Shown: positions 21,062-32,215, counted from the stretch's first letter. The stretch is DNA of 64,000 nt from Pollenia angustigena (GCA_930367215.1 OV884057.1:201551621-201615620), one strand, 5' to 3'. Notes: generated from the sequence alone by a model not told the origin. Numbers and translations are program-made.

Positions 21062-21697
21062 GTATTTACGGCTCCACGAAAAGCCCCCCAATGAAATAAC
21101 GCCCAGGAAATAACCCCGAATGAAATAAACGCCAAAAATAGGAAATAACACCGAAAAACAGTGAATGAAATAACATCGAAAAATAAATGAAATAAACCCC
21201 AAAGCGAAAACGAAAAAACCCCGAATATTTGGGAGTTATTCCATATGAAATAACACCCAATAATGAAAATGAAATAACTCCCAATGAAATAAACCCCATC
21301 AGCAACAAAAATGAAATTATGCCCAAAATTCATAAAAGAGTCAGTTTCACCAAGGATTTCATAAAGTCAATATGGACCAACAGCAAAGTCACAAAATTAT
21401 TGAAAATGAAATAACCCCCGAATAAAAAATGAAATAACACCCAAATTATACACGCTATGAAACAAGCCCCGAATTTTAAAAATTTGTTGGGTGTTATTTC
21501 ATTGGTGATTATTTCATAATTTAAAAACCCAAAATGAGGAATGAAATAATTCCCAAAAAAAAGTGAAAAGGGCCAAAAAAATTGGGAGTTATTTCATATG
21601 AAATAACACCCAAACATGTATGAAAAAAATTTGGGGAATATTTCAGTCTCGTTTGAGCGTTACTTCATTGGGGGGCTTTTCGTGGAGCCGTATTTAC
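21062..21697. mobile_element. 620-bp MITE of ATGAAATAAC motifs nested in the hAT element
   Basis: The element is 21070-21689, flanked by GTATTTAC (8 bp) on both sides. The 33-bp inverted repeats begin GGCTCCACGAAAAGCC and differ at one position. The left half repeats ATGAAATAACNCC and the right half its complement, with the switch near 21470-21490. It shares this design with the RING-carrying element at 4162-5202 but lacks the ORF. Confidence 0.92.
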
Positions 21698-21769
21698 AGA
21701 CGATTTTTTAAGATTTTTGGGGCGATTTCAAGCTGAATAACAACATAATAAGATGGTTAACGAACACAA

Positions 21770-21978
21770 AGAGTCTTATTTGGAAAGAAGTTTTTATGGG
21801 GAATATGTGAAATTATAGACCGATCCTCACCATTTACATAGACTTCGTCCTTAGTACAATTAAAATGTATTTACCATATTTGCTCAAATTATCTACAAGA
21901 TTGCAATTTGTACTTCGCGCACAAGGTTAACATAGACAGATAACCAGCCAGACGGACGGATGAACATCGTTAGATCAC
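21770..21978 (+). mobile_element. Partial Helitron (DINE-1-like)
   Basis: Shares CAAATTATCTACAAGATTGC, CTTCGCGCACAAGGTTAACA and CCAGCCAGACGGACGGATGA with the copies at 10215 and 19215, then stops before the hairpin and 3' end. It lies inside the hAT element, next to the nested 620-bp MITE. Confidence 0.6.
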
Positions 21979-22780
21979 TTTAAAAAGCCTTAGAGAAATT
22001 GAAGCAACACGTTGGGTTACAGCTAGATATTTAAAACAGAATTTCGCAAAAAAAAAAATCTAAAAAGTATCCAAATACGCCTTAAAATGGAAAAATATGC
22101 GCTATAAACTTAAAAAAATGCTGCATTTTTAACCAATTAATGCAAAAAAAAAAAAAAAAATGCTGCCAAACGGTAAAATATGCAAAAACATGCACTAACA
22201 AATCGATGCCAAAATTCATAAAAAGCTCTAAAACGGATAAATATATTGTTTCTGCCTTCATTGGTCGCATCAGGAAAAACATGCAATTTGTTGCATATTT
22301 ATGGTTTCCCTGGTAATAACTATCAAACGCTTTTTGTCTTATAAACCTCCTATAAAAATTTGTATTCATAAACGTACATTAACAGCTTTTTTACTATTAA
22401 CTATTTGTAGCGATTTTGTGTTTAAGAATGGCGACTTTATTTATATTTTGCTAGTGATGCATGAAACTTCTATTCGGTTCACATGATATTCTAAATTGAA
22501 TTTTTTTTATATAATTTTTTCTTAATTGTAGAACTTAAAAATTATTGTTATTAAATAAAACTACATATAATTTTAGTTTCTGAACAAAATGTTGCCGAAA
22601 GGTATCATAAACACTTTTGTTTGAACCTTTTTTAAATAAACGATAAGAAAGCATTCGAAAAAAAAGTTTGTTTACTTTTTATTAACATCACTATTATTAT
22701 GATTTGCTTATTTTACTTTTTTAATATTTTTGAACAATAATTTGTTGTTTTTAACAAATAAACAACTAGTTGCAAAAACT

Positions 22781-23631
22781 AAATGAGTTAAAACACGTCA
22801 AACCATCACGAAAAAATGGCATCAGCACCTCCGATTTAAATGAAATTCAACACAAATGTTATCTGTAATTGGACTTTAACAAAACATAAATTTCAGACCC
22901 CACATTCTTTCGGCATCCGAAATATGACGTCATAAAAGATGTGAAAAATGTTTAAAAAAAACACAAAAGTCTCCTTACAAAAGGGGATAGAACTCTTGAA
23001 CTACGCACATTTTGTGGGCTGGTGTGTATTGATAACTAAAACTTGTGTACTAAATTTGGAAACTTTGGCTCTTGCCGTTCTCCAGATATACTGAAAAAAA
23101 TAATTAAAATACAACAACAACAAGGAATTTTTGAACACAAAACATACTTAGAATCACGTTCTGGTATATAACTCTGACATCAATCGAGTCTCCACCTTTA
23201 AATTTTCTGCAAATGTTGAAGAGGGTATAATACTTAACATATATTTTTTTAAGAATTTTAAAAAATATACTTTTCTAGATATGGACCTTTGAACTCAAGA
23301 CCCCAAAAATTTACCTTTGACCTTTTCTTAGAAAAACACAATATGCATATCATTTTAAAGGGTGCACTTTCACCTTTAAAACGATACCAATAAAACTAAA
23401 TTATCTTGCGTAGTTCAAGAGTTCTATCCCCTTTTGTAAGAAGACTTTTGAGTTTTTTTCACATTTTTCACATCTTTTATGACGTCATATTTCGGAAGCC
23501 GAAAGAATCTGGGGTCTGAAAATTTATGTTTTGTTAAAGTCCAATAACATTCAACATTTGTGTTGAATTTCATTCAAATCGGAGGTGATGATGCCGAACG
23601 ACTTAATGGTTTGACATGGATTCACTCAAAT
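22781..23631. mobile_element. Foldback element nested in copy A, AAAT duplication
   Basis: The element is 22785-23627, flanked by AAAT. About 210 bp of each end are inverted repeats: left GAGTTAAAACACGTCAAACC, CAGCACCTCCGATTT, GAAATTCAACACAAATGTT and AGAACTCTTGAACTACGC; the right is the complement of each. Copies B and C keep the uninterrupted sequence. The centre (23000-23390) is AT-rich without ORFs. The 4-bp duplication is read by eye and tentative. Confidence 0.75.
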
Positions 23632-24493
23632 ACATAATTAATGTGAATATCTGCAATTGCCCCTGAACATATTCTTTTAAATCATATAAACAATTTTTTA
23701 AATAATTAACCATATAACTTTAAATTTGTTGTCTAAAATAAAAATAGACTATTTTTCGTTTATGAATACAACTTCAGCATTTTTTGTTTAAAAACAATTA
23801 ATTAATCATAAATAAGTTTTTATGAATACGGGCTGTAAGTTTTTTGTTTTTTTTTAACTAATAAATTTTAATGTTGCGTTTAATTTTAATTGGGAAGTTG
23901 AATGCACCTGTTGGTGTTGGTGTTGTTTTTTTTTTTTGTTTTTTGTAATGCAAAATGCGTAAATTCAACGCTTCTGTGTTTATAAAACTTAATGCGTTTT
24001 TTTTATTTTTAACAACAACAACTCATTCAAAAAGTTTCCATTTAACCTCGTCTACGTATTTGTACGCACAAGTTGTTTTCTTTCTTTGTTTAATTGTCTA
24101 ACTATTATTGATTAAGTTTTTTTTATTTGTTTTATAAAGTTTTTTTGTCGTTTTTTTTTTTTTTTTCATTAAAAATTTTATGTTTTATGTCTGAATGTTT
24201 TCATAATTTATTATGCATACATGTTTTTTAATACTGATTGATTTGTGAGGTGAATTTTAAGTACTTAGAAATCTATTAAAGTTCATTCACTTGTTTAATA
24301 ATTGATTAATAAGAAATTAATTTTAAGATAAACGTAAAATCACAACAATTTTTTTTTTTGTTATAAGGCGGTCGGGTCGAGATGACAGAAAAGAATTATT
24401 AAAGTCAGTACTGGAATTAGTCAGTAAATCATAATGAGCAATTTAACAAATATTGACGAAAAAATCCAAAAAGCGTGTCCACTAAATTTATCT

Positions 24494-24568
24494 TGCCCCG
24501 GTAGGCTAGCTGGTAGTAAGCTAGTCTATCAGCGCCGGGGTTGCGGGTTCGATTCCCGCCAAAAACTA
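24494..24568 (+). repeat. tRNA-like SINE head
   Basis: An A-box-like TAGGCTAGCTGG is followed about 45 bp later by a perfect B box and T-arm, GCGGGTTCGATTCCCGC. The acceptor stem does not close: GCCCCGG has its complement in the middle of the sequence instead. This is a tRNA-derived polymerase III promoter remnant, not a functional tRNA. It is a different head from the SINE pair that follows. Confidence 0.6.
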
Positions 24569-24630
24569 TGGTTTCCCGCAGACAAGCGAAAAGCTTCGCG
24601 GGAGTAGCTTAGGGAATTAAAAAGAAAAAT

Positions 24631-25034
24631 TTTTTAATATTTTTAATTAGGCTTAAGTTCATGAAATTTAATTTTTCATTAAATTATTTTTATGAAGAAA
24701 GGAATTTTACAACATGAAAATTAATTAAAATTGTTATTGATAATCTTTCATTCTTGACGTGGCTGGGGCTCGAACCCCGGCCAGCAGGTTACCATGACAT
24801 GTTTCGATTGCAACCACTCAATCTCCTCAGATGGATTTGCCGTCTTACAGTGTAAATCGAAACATGTCATGGTAACCTGCCGGCCGGGGTTCGAGCCCCA
24901 GCCACGTCAAGAATGAAAGATTATCAATAACAATTTTAATTAATTTTCATGTTGTAAAATTCCTTTCTTCATAAAAATAATTTAATGAAAAATTAAATTT
25001 CATGAACTTAAGCCTAATTAAAAATATTAAAAAT
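24631..25034. repeat. Head-to-head tRNA-derived SINE pair forming a near-perfect hairpin
   Basis: The arms 24631-24809 and 24855-25034 are reverse complements with a single clear mismatch (CCAGCAGG against CCGGCAGG) around a 45-bp loop. Each arm has a tRNA-like head with B box GGGGTTCGAGCCCC next to GCCACGTCAAGAATG, then the body CAATTTTAATTAATTTTCAT ... ATGAACTTAAGCCTAATT. The loop on the minus strand includes an A-box-like TTGAGTGGTTGC for the left unit. A third, diverged body copy is at 34715-34875. Confidence 0.85.
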
Positions 25035-25886
25035 TTGGATTAAAAACCATAAATAGTTCAACAAAATAACCACAATACTAATTAAAAAAGAAAAATAATT
25101 TTTGTTAATGTAATAAACTTTATTGCTGAACAAAATTAAAGAGCAATGAATTAATAAAATGTTAAATGCTGTTTAATCAAAAATAAAATAGAGGTTACGC
25201 GTGGTTCTTTAAATGTTTGTTAAAAGTGAACAAGCTTAAAAAGCTGGTTGTTCTCTGAATGGCATTCTCGTCAGCTAGACGACGACACTTATTGCAACAT
25301 TTCATTGCGTCAGAAGTTTGTTAAAATTTTACTTCATAGATTCGAGCAAATGCTACTTTTTTCATTAGAGATCCAAGTTTAAGACTTTTCAGATCAATAA
25401 ACAATATCTGCTAGAGAAAGCTAAGTTTAAAGAAAAATTCTCCAAAATTGTTTGCCGCACTCATTTTTCGGAATGTCAATTCTTACGTCTCTGGAACCAA
25501 CTGCCAAATTATATGCAGTGCACCGACAACGCAATGAAATTTAGGAGATTACTTAATCTTTTGTATATGTCTGATTATCATACTGTAATTTCTAAGATAT
25601 GTTTGTCTTGTTGTATTAGAAAATCTATAATATAAAAAACTTATATATAATTTTAAGCAAAAATTGCTAAAGTTTTATTCATAAACGAAAAATAGTCCAT
25701 TAAACCTTCAATAAACCATTCATAAAGTAAGAAAATTTATTGTTGGATTTGCCCTTCTTTAAACCAAAAACAAAATGACATTTTGATAAAACAATTTGTA
25801 TTTTATGATATTATTTTTGTGAAATATGTTGAAAAATATTGAAAAAAAAATATATATTTATTAATATGGGCAAAATATAATTTTAT

Positions 25887-26404
25887 ATCAAAGTTTTTCT
25901 TGGTATTCAAAAATTAATTATCAAGGTTACGTCATAAGGTGCTAAATTCCCATTTCATACTATTGACAAACTGAAGTTTATTGTTGATGGGATAAGCTTT
26001 TCCTATGCGCATTTCACTGGTTGCTTAGGCCAGATCGTCAGGAAACTTCATCCAAAGATTTTAGAAAAACTAAAGATATTATTCAAATACAATTGTTAAG
26101 CGAATAAGAATTATAAGCCCAAGTTTTACTTGTAACAATATTTAAGCTTTAACAAAAACAACAACAATAAACAGTGAGTTTATTTTTTCTTACAATCCCG
26201 ACCACAATTGGTTGATTTTTTGTCAACTCTAAATGTAGTTGTAAGTGGGTAAATGAAAAACAAAAATAAAACAAATTTCTTTATTTTATTTTGCCAGTTC
26301 AGTTTTATTTACACTGCCACATGCATATTAGTTATCAAAGTTTTTCTTGGGATTCAAAAATTAATTATCAAGGTTACCATTATAATGTGCTAAATTCCCA
26401 TTTA
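25887..26404 (+). repeat. Repeat with about 70-bp direct terminal repeats, copy 1
   Basis: TATCAAAGTTTTTCTTGG ... TAATTATCAAGGTTAC ... GTGCTAAATTCCCATTT occurs at 25887-25957 and again at 26334-26404, enclosing about 375 bp with TTATTGTTGATGGGATAAGC, CCTATGCGCATTTCACTGGT and AAACAGTGAGTTTAT. A second copy with the same layout is at 31587-32130. This resembles a miniature LTR-type element or a 1.15-unit tandem repeat; no LTR hallmarks were found. Confidence 0.6.
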
Positions 26405-26829
26405 AAAGAATATGTTCAGGGGCAAATGCAGATACTCTCTTTAATTATTTATTAAATTATTGCAACCAGTTGTTTTTTTGTTAAAAACAACAAATTATTG
26501 TTTAAAAATATTAAAAAAGTAAAATAAGCAAATCATAATAATAGTGATGTTAATAAAAAGTAAACAAACTTTTTATTCGAATACTTTCTTATCGTTTATT
26601 TAAAAGAGGTTCAAACAAAAGTTTTTATAATACCTTTCGGCAGCATTTGCTTCAGAAACTAAAGTAATATGTAGTTTTTTTAAGGTCTACAATTAAGAGA
26701 AAATTATAAAATAAAATAAATGTAGAATATCATGTCAACCGAATAGAAAATTCATGCATCACTAGCAATTAAATGGCAGCAATTAAAAAAAGTTGCCATA
26801 CTTAAACACAAAATCGCTACAAACAGTTA

Positions 26830-26964
26830 ATAGTAGCTGCGTTCGCTGCCCCCAAAATTTGTACAAATTTGTACTGGATTTTAATGAAATGCGTTCGCGT
26901 ACACAAATTTTCAATTTACTCACCTACTGGATTTTACTGGAAAAGTAAACGAACGCACATAGTA
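26830..26964. mobile_element. 123-bp MITE nested in copy C
   Basis: Element 26836-26958, flanked by ATAGTA on both sides. Short inverted ends GCTGCGTTCG and GTGCGTTCG. Copy B (about 37100) keeps the empty site TTATTAGTAAAAAAGCTG. Confidence 0.75.
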
Positions 26965-27099
26965 AAAAAAGCTGTTAATGTACGTTTATGAATACAAATT
27001 TTTATAGGAGGTTTATAAGACAAAAAACGTTTGATAGTTATTACATACTATAAGCTTAAACTAAGAACTTTATGAATATGGCTGTAAATATATAAATAA

Positions 27100-27250
27100 A
27101 TTCAAATGTTATTCAAAAATAAAATCAGTTTTAATTAAAAATTTAATCAAGTAAATTAAACGTTTAGTTAATACTTTTTATTTATTTTTTAATAAATATC
27201 ACAAATTTTTTAATTGAAATTAATTTTGATTTTTTTCTGTGTTCTATTCA
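27100..27250. repeat. Partial CACAGAAAAAAT-type MITE
   Basis: TCAAAAATAAAATCAGTTTT, AATTTAATCAAGTAAATTAA and the right end GATTTTTTTCTGTG match the MITE at 30648-30886. The left terminus is missing. Confidence 0.5.
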
Positions 27251-27879
27251 AGAAATAAATCTCTGGATTTTTTTCTTTATACAGATTAATAAAATAATAC
27301 CTTGGAAATTTTTCTTCACATAGACCAACATAAAACAAACAAGAACAAGCCAAGCAACATTTAAAAGTTAAAGCCCGAAAGTATTTACGATGCTTTTGCC
27401 AAATTCGGTTTAAGATGTCATCAAAATTAAATAATTTGGCTGTGATTTAAAACTAAATCGAGAAGAAAAGAATTCAAAAAATGCTGGGGGCAAATTGTGG
27501 CATTCGATATCGATCGGACTTTAAAATTTATATTTTGTTTTGTATTTCGACCGATATTGAATGCCGTAAGTTGTCCGTCCCCTGGCTAAGGAACTGATTT
27601 TACCCAAAAAACCAGAAAATTTGGCCTTGCACGCCTGGGGTATAGATGCAACTAATACCTCAAGCTTTTCCGGATCTTAAAGTTGGCGGAGCTCCAATAT
27701 ATTGCGGCTGTCCAGATTTCAATCTGCTGCAAAAGGAACAAGTATTCCAAGCATTAAATAAATAAACCACTGCTCTAAAGCAAGAAGCAAGCAAGTGCAG
27801 ACTGTGTGTCTAGCGTTAATAAACGCATTGTGACGTCCCCTTGGAGTTGAAAGCACCTTCAAGTGAGTTGGTAATTGTA
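27250..27879. other. Unassigned non-coding stretch
   Basis: No domain recognised. A short inverted phrase ATTCGATATCGATCGG / CCGATATTGAAT spans 27505-27565. Confidence 0.3.
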
Positions 27880-28817
27880 CACAGAAAAAATTATTGCCGA
27901 ATAATTTTCTAACAAACGCTTGTTCGAAAATTTTTTTAATTTCTACAAATTTTTTTACTGATTCAATTAATATTTTTGTTTGATTTTTATTTAACCAACA
28001 AAAGTGTTGACAACTGTTCAAAAATATAATATACGCGTTATTGGTTTCAAGTTTTCATAATTTTGTATGAAATATTTAACGCTTTTTAATGTTGTCGTCT
28101 TTTTTCATTTTTTTTTTATTTGATCGTAAGCAACACTTCTTAATGTGAAATTTTTGGACACTTTAAAAAAGTACAACAATAAGAAAGATGAAGAGGTTTG
28201 AAAAAATAGCACGTAAAAAACGTTTCACTCTTTTTAAACAGCAGAAACAACAAACACATTATAAGAAACAAAATAAATTTTTGGTTTGTTTCAAAGGTGG
28301 TAAAGAAAACAAAATCCCGTATTCAATTTTTTCAAACTGTTTAGTTAAATACATCAAATACAAAAATAGAATGATGACGAAAAACATATCGAGTCGGTCG
28401 CCGCCGTTTTTGGGTTACATTTCTTCTTCATTAGCAAAGAAAAGGATACAGCAAGAGTGACTGACAAAGAAAAACATTGTGTGTAAAAATAAGACTAACT
28501 TCAAAAATTATTTCAACAAAAAAATGTGTCTCAAAGCCAACCGGCCGCTCTGCTCTATGCCTTCATCTTATAATACAGTGATTGCTTGTGTGCACATCAT
28601 TGCTTGTGCAAAAACTTTTTTTTTTTATTTTGAAATTTAGTATATGAGTTTCAGTAAACTTTTTGTTTGATTCAGTTAAATCAGTGTTTTTTCAATAAAC
28701 AAAATGCAAATAAATTGTTTGAATATGCGAATTTGTTTATAGGACCGATTTCAGACAAAAAATTGTTTGATTCTACAAATTTTTTGTTTGAATTGGAAAA
28801 ATAATTTTTTCTGTGTA
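27878..28817. mobile_element. TA-flanked MITE, 936 bp (copy 1)
   Basis: Element 27880-28815 with inverted ends CACAGAAAAAATTATT and TA on both sides. The right end reads GAATTGGAAAAATAATTTTT then TCTGTG. A second copy (61405-62495) aligns along most of its length. An ORF at 28188-28460 is not preserved as protein in the second copy, so it is treated as non-coding. The 2-bp duplication points to a Tc1/mariner-type origin. Confidence 0.8.
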
Positions 28818-30647
28818 GAGATGCTCATGTTAATTGGAATGGAAAAATTATTTTTGACAATAAATGTCTTTATTTAATTAAAAAAAAATTCCTTTTTGCA
28901 AAAAACTTTCTCTTTTCGAAGAACTAATCTTTCCCCAGAAAACCTTTTTTCTTTGAAATCAGGGACCAAATATCGGTATTCGGTTCCGATGGAATTCACC
29001 AAACAATTTAAATGGGAATTTTGAGCGATATCAAATGTCGTAATTTGGCTCCCGGAATATTCTGCATAATTGCCAAGTATGACTTGATATGTCTAAAAGA
29101 ATCTTTTAAAACTCAACTTTCAAGAATGGAGTAGGTTCAGGCTGCTATGAGGAACAATGTAATGGACTAAAGTTATAAAAACAATTTCCGATTAAGGTAA
29201 GTTTGCATGAATACCCGATAAAATTAAAATTTCTTATAATAAGGATACAACAACAATGTTTGTTCTCAAGCATTTAGCAATGTATGTATGTACAAATGAA
29301 TATTTTAGATTATTTACGAGTTTATTTATTATGCTAAAGTTCTACAACTGCATTTAAATGAACTAGTTCTTCAATTTAAAACAAAAATCAGTTTTTTTGT
29401 TATTGTTTCACTCTAAACAAATACCAGAACTTCTAGTATTTACGACAACCACAAATAATTACAACAGGTGTCGATTGATTTGTTTTATTTAACAATTAAT
29501 AACTTTGTAAAATGAACTCGTATGAATTCCAGTTCTTGTAGAGTATGATTTTATTCTTAAGTTGTATTATACAATTTTTTTTTTTTTTATATAAAAATTA
29601 TACTTAATTTAATTAAGATGTTTATTTTGTTCAAAAGCATTCATGTTCTAATTTGTTTTGCAAATTTAATTTAATTTTTTTAAAACTGTTTTAAATGAGA
29701 ATTTAGCGGATATTGAGACGGATAAGTTGTTTTATTAATACTGTAATAAAAAAAAGCTTGTGGTTTTAGATTGTTTAGCATTTTTGTAGAAATATTTTTA
29801 AATGAGTCATCAACTAAATTATTTAAAACGGTTTTGTTCTATTCGAAAAATTTAGATGTGATTTAGACTTTTAAATACTAAATTTGTCGTCTATATTTGT
29901 CAAAATGCCTTAAGGTTTTTAAAAAGAGTTAATGGTATTTTAACATAATTCGCTTATAGCATAGAAAAATGTTATTATTCTTTTTATTTTCCCCTTGAGT
30001 GGCAAATCAATCTGAATACTACAAACTTTTCGTTTTTATGCTATAAATGTTAAGAAAATTTGTGTTTTTGTGTAATTTTTAGACACAAATTCAGAGGGTT
30101 GCTATATTTACGATATGGAGTTATACTATTTTCACATTTGGTTTTTAAGCGCGTTTAAGCATCGCGAACGCGATTAAGTTCTAATCACACCAAAATCGAG
30201 ATGATTATCCATAGATTGCAGTGATGTGTTAATCACTTCAAATTGACATGAATAACACTAAATCATTTCATTTATCACATAGAATCCTCTAAACATCCCT
30301 CAATCGGAGTATGATGTAGCAACGGCCACAATAAACGCACACTAAAAATATTATGTAGTTAAATTCGAACGAAAATTCTTTTTAAACAAATTAAAATTCA
30401 TTTAGAAAACGGATCATTTACATTTCATTTAAAACAAATGAGTATTACATTCATTTTTAAATTTTTATTTATTCAACAGCATATTCTTTAAAATTGAATA
30501 GTTTTTACTTTAAAAAAATAAATTTTAACCGACAAAAATCAAACTACATAACAAAATAAATACGAAAAAACATTATTTTTTTTGGTAGTTTGTTTTTGGA
30601 ATAACAAACATAAATGTTAAAAAATAAAATTATTCGTAAAATAACTA
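28818..30647. other. Long spacer; possible RNase H scrap near 29130
   Basis: Mostly AT-rich sequence without exons or repeats I could define. Around 29120-29165 the plus strand reads FKNGVGSGCYEEQCNGLKL, faintly like the N-terminal strand of non-LTR RNase H domains, but this is too short to assert. Confidence 0.25.
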
Positions 30648-30888
30648 CACAGAAAAAATTTCTTGCGCCAGTAAAAGAATTAATCAAAAATAAAATCAGT
30701 TTTAATTAAATATTTAATCAAGTGAATTAAAATTTTAATCAAGTGTATTAATTGTTTAATTGAAATATTGTCAATTAAACATTTAATACACTTGATTAAA
30801 ATTTTAATTCCCCTGATTAAATATTTAATTAAATCTGATTTTAGTTTTGATTAATTCTTTTACTGGCGCAAAAAGTTTTTTCTGTGTA
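30646..30888. mobile_element. TA-flanked MITE, 239 bp
   Basis: Element 30648-30886. Ends CACAGAAAAAATTTCTTGCG, then CCAGTAAAAGAATTAATCAA, are mirrored at the right. Interior is a palindrome of TTAATCAAGTG-type phrases. TA duplicated. Related pieces lie at 27100, 34501, 41670 and 55831. Confidence 0.88.
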
Positions 30889-31348
30889 TATTTTTATTAA
30901 ATTTAACCAGTAAGGAAAACGAATTTAATAACCCACATTCAGTTACTGTTATAATATAATACGTGTACAACCGACCACGATTTCACAATTTTATCATTAA
31001 TATGTTTGAAATAATCTTCTGATAACTTTATTAAAGTATTTTTACTATCAATTGTTAATACTTTAAAGAAATATAAATTTGTTTGTTGTGTTTTATTTAT
31101 TGACCAACTGCTTGTCATCTTAATCATCTCAAATGTAATGTGAACGGCTTTGATTAGCTAAATCAACATTTTGCCAAAACGCGTTTAACAACCCAAGTGT
31201 GAGAATAGCATTACAAAGGTAGGTAGAAGGGCTGTTGTGTATTAAATTCTCCACAACCTTTCCCAGAGAACAGCGTGGACCTATGTGACGCCTTGAGAAA
31301 GAAAAGAAAAACATAAGAAAATACCGAAGGAAAAAAACTACATATTCA

Positions 31349-31567
31349 GGCCTGTTCTGAAAATAACTGTAACTTAAATCACGTGATTTCAATTAACATG
31401 TACATTTTAAAATTACACGTGCGATATTCAATTGTTCCATTTTTGTTTGTTTCACTGTTATTTTTAAGTGCTGAAAGCACACCGAGAAACACAAAAACGG
31501 TATGACTTTCAGAAAACCACAAAATCACATGTGTGATTTTAAATAACGTGATTTTCAGAACATGCCC
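31349..31567. mobile_element. MITE, about 219 bp
   Basis: Inverted ends GGCCTGTTCTGAAAAT and GGGCATGTTCTGAAAAT. Subterminal AAATCACGTGATTT and AAATCACACATGTGATTT palindromes. No ORF. Confidence 0.7.
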
Positions 31568-31586
31568 GATAATTTTTTATAAAAGA

Positions 31587-32215
31587 ATTATTTTTTATCA
31601 AAATAATTTTTGGGAATACAAAATTTTAAATTTAAAAAGATTTTGTTATTCGTGCTTAATTCCCAATTTTTATTCTTGATAAAGACACTGAAATTTATTG
31701 TTGATGGGATAAGCTATTCCTATGCGCATTTCACTGGTTGCTTATGCCAGATCGACAGGAAACTGCATCCATAAAGATTTTAGAAAAACTAAAGATATTA
31801 AACCAAATAAAACTGTTGAACGTATAAGAATTATAAGCAACAGTTCTACTTGTAACAATATCAAAGTTTAAACAAAAACATCAACAATAAACAGTGAGTT
31901 TATCTCTTCTTACGTTCCCCACTACAATTGATTGTAATTCTCCCAACATTAATTGAAGTTGTAAGTAGGTTAAGAAAAACAAAATGAAAACAAAAACAAC
32001 CTGCAAAAGCATGTTGCCAGTTAAGTTTTTTCAGCCCGTGCACTGCCAGTTTATTATCAAAATAATTTTTGGGAATACAAAATTTTAATTTAAAAAGATT
32101 TTGTTATTCGTGCATAGGAATAGCTTATCCCATCAACAATAAATTTCAGTATACAAATTGGGAATCTATAATACAAATTGGGAATTAAGCACGAATAACA
32201 AAATCTTTATAAATT
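31587..32215 (+). repeat. Direct-repeat element, copy 2, with a rearranged tail
   Basis: TTATCAAAATAATTTTTGGG and AAAAGATTTTGTTATTCGTG occur at 31587-31665 and again at 32052-32115, enclosing the same body as copy 1 (25887-26404). After the second repeat, GCATAGGAATAGCTTATCCC then ATCAACAATAAATTTCAGT is the reverse complement of the body start, showing a local inversion or template switch. Confidence 0.55.

Larger units (their letters stand above)
20842..22320. mobile_element. hAT element nested in copy A
   Basis: The element is 20850-22312, flanked by GTAATAAC (20842-20849 and 22313-22320), an 8-bp duplication. Inverted ends CAGGGAAACCA match the hAT consensus start. Both subterminal regions carry many AATATGC motifs in opposite orientation, a likely transposase-binding array. 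Copy C at about 27030-27050 preserves the empty site (reverse complement of GTAATAACTATC). It contains a 620-bp MITE and a partial Helitron. No transposase ORF. Confidence 0.88.
20800..23838. mobile_element. TAA-flanked DNA element (family CAGCC), copy A, with nested insertions
   Basis: The element is 20803-23835, flanked by TAA on both sides. Ends are inverted repeats CAGCCATAGTCATAAAAAG and CAGCCCGTATTCATAAAAAC. The TWA duplication suggests a PIF/Harbinger-type origin. It was entered by a hAT element (20850-22312) only 47 bp from its left end and by a foldback element (22785-23627). Removing both leaves about 700 bp that match copies B (34893-37167) and C (about 25640-27084) along TTTATGAATACAAATTTTTA, CAACTAGTTGCAA and CAAAAGTGTTTATGATACC-type phrases. 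No transposase remains. Confidence 0.75.
25640..27087. mobile_element. CAGCC-family DNA element, copy C (left end degraded)
   Basis: The right end ...CTTTATGAATATGGCTG is followed by TAA (27085-27087). Internal sequence matches copy A reversed, including ATGTACGTTTATGAATACAA, TAGGAGGTTTATAAGAC and AACAAACTTTTTATTCGAAT. The left terminus is lost: homology begins at TTTTAAGCAAAAATTGCTAA. It contains a direct-repeat element (25887-26404) and a 123-bp MITE (26836-26958). Confidence 0.65.

Noticed and set aside
21070..21689. P-element derivative
   Set aside because: The 8-bp duplication fits and ATGAAATAAC is reminiscent of the P terminal repeat, but the actual termini are GGCTCC and no P transposase sequence is visible.
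24494..24568. Functional tRNA gene
   Set aside because: A perfect T-arm and B box are present, but the acceptor stem does not close and the 5' GCCCCGG pairs with an internal segment. It is better explained as a SINE head.
28188..28460. ORF of 90 codons as a host gene
   Set aside because: It lies inside a MITE with a second copy at 61405-62495, where the corresponding frame is not preserved. Lys/Gln-rich composition follows from AT-rich DNA.
29120..29165. RNase H domain of a retrotransposon
   Set aside because: Only about 19 residues resemble the family and no catalytic residues follow.
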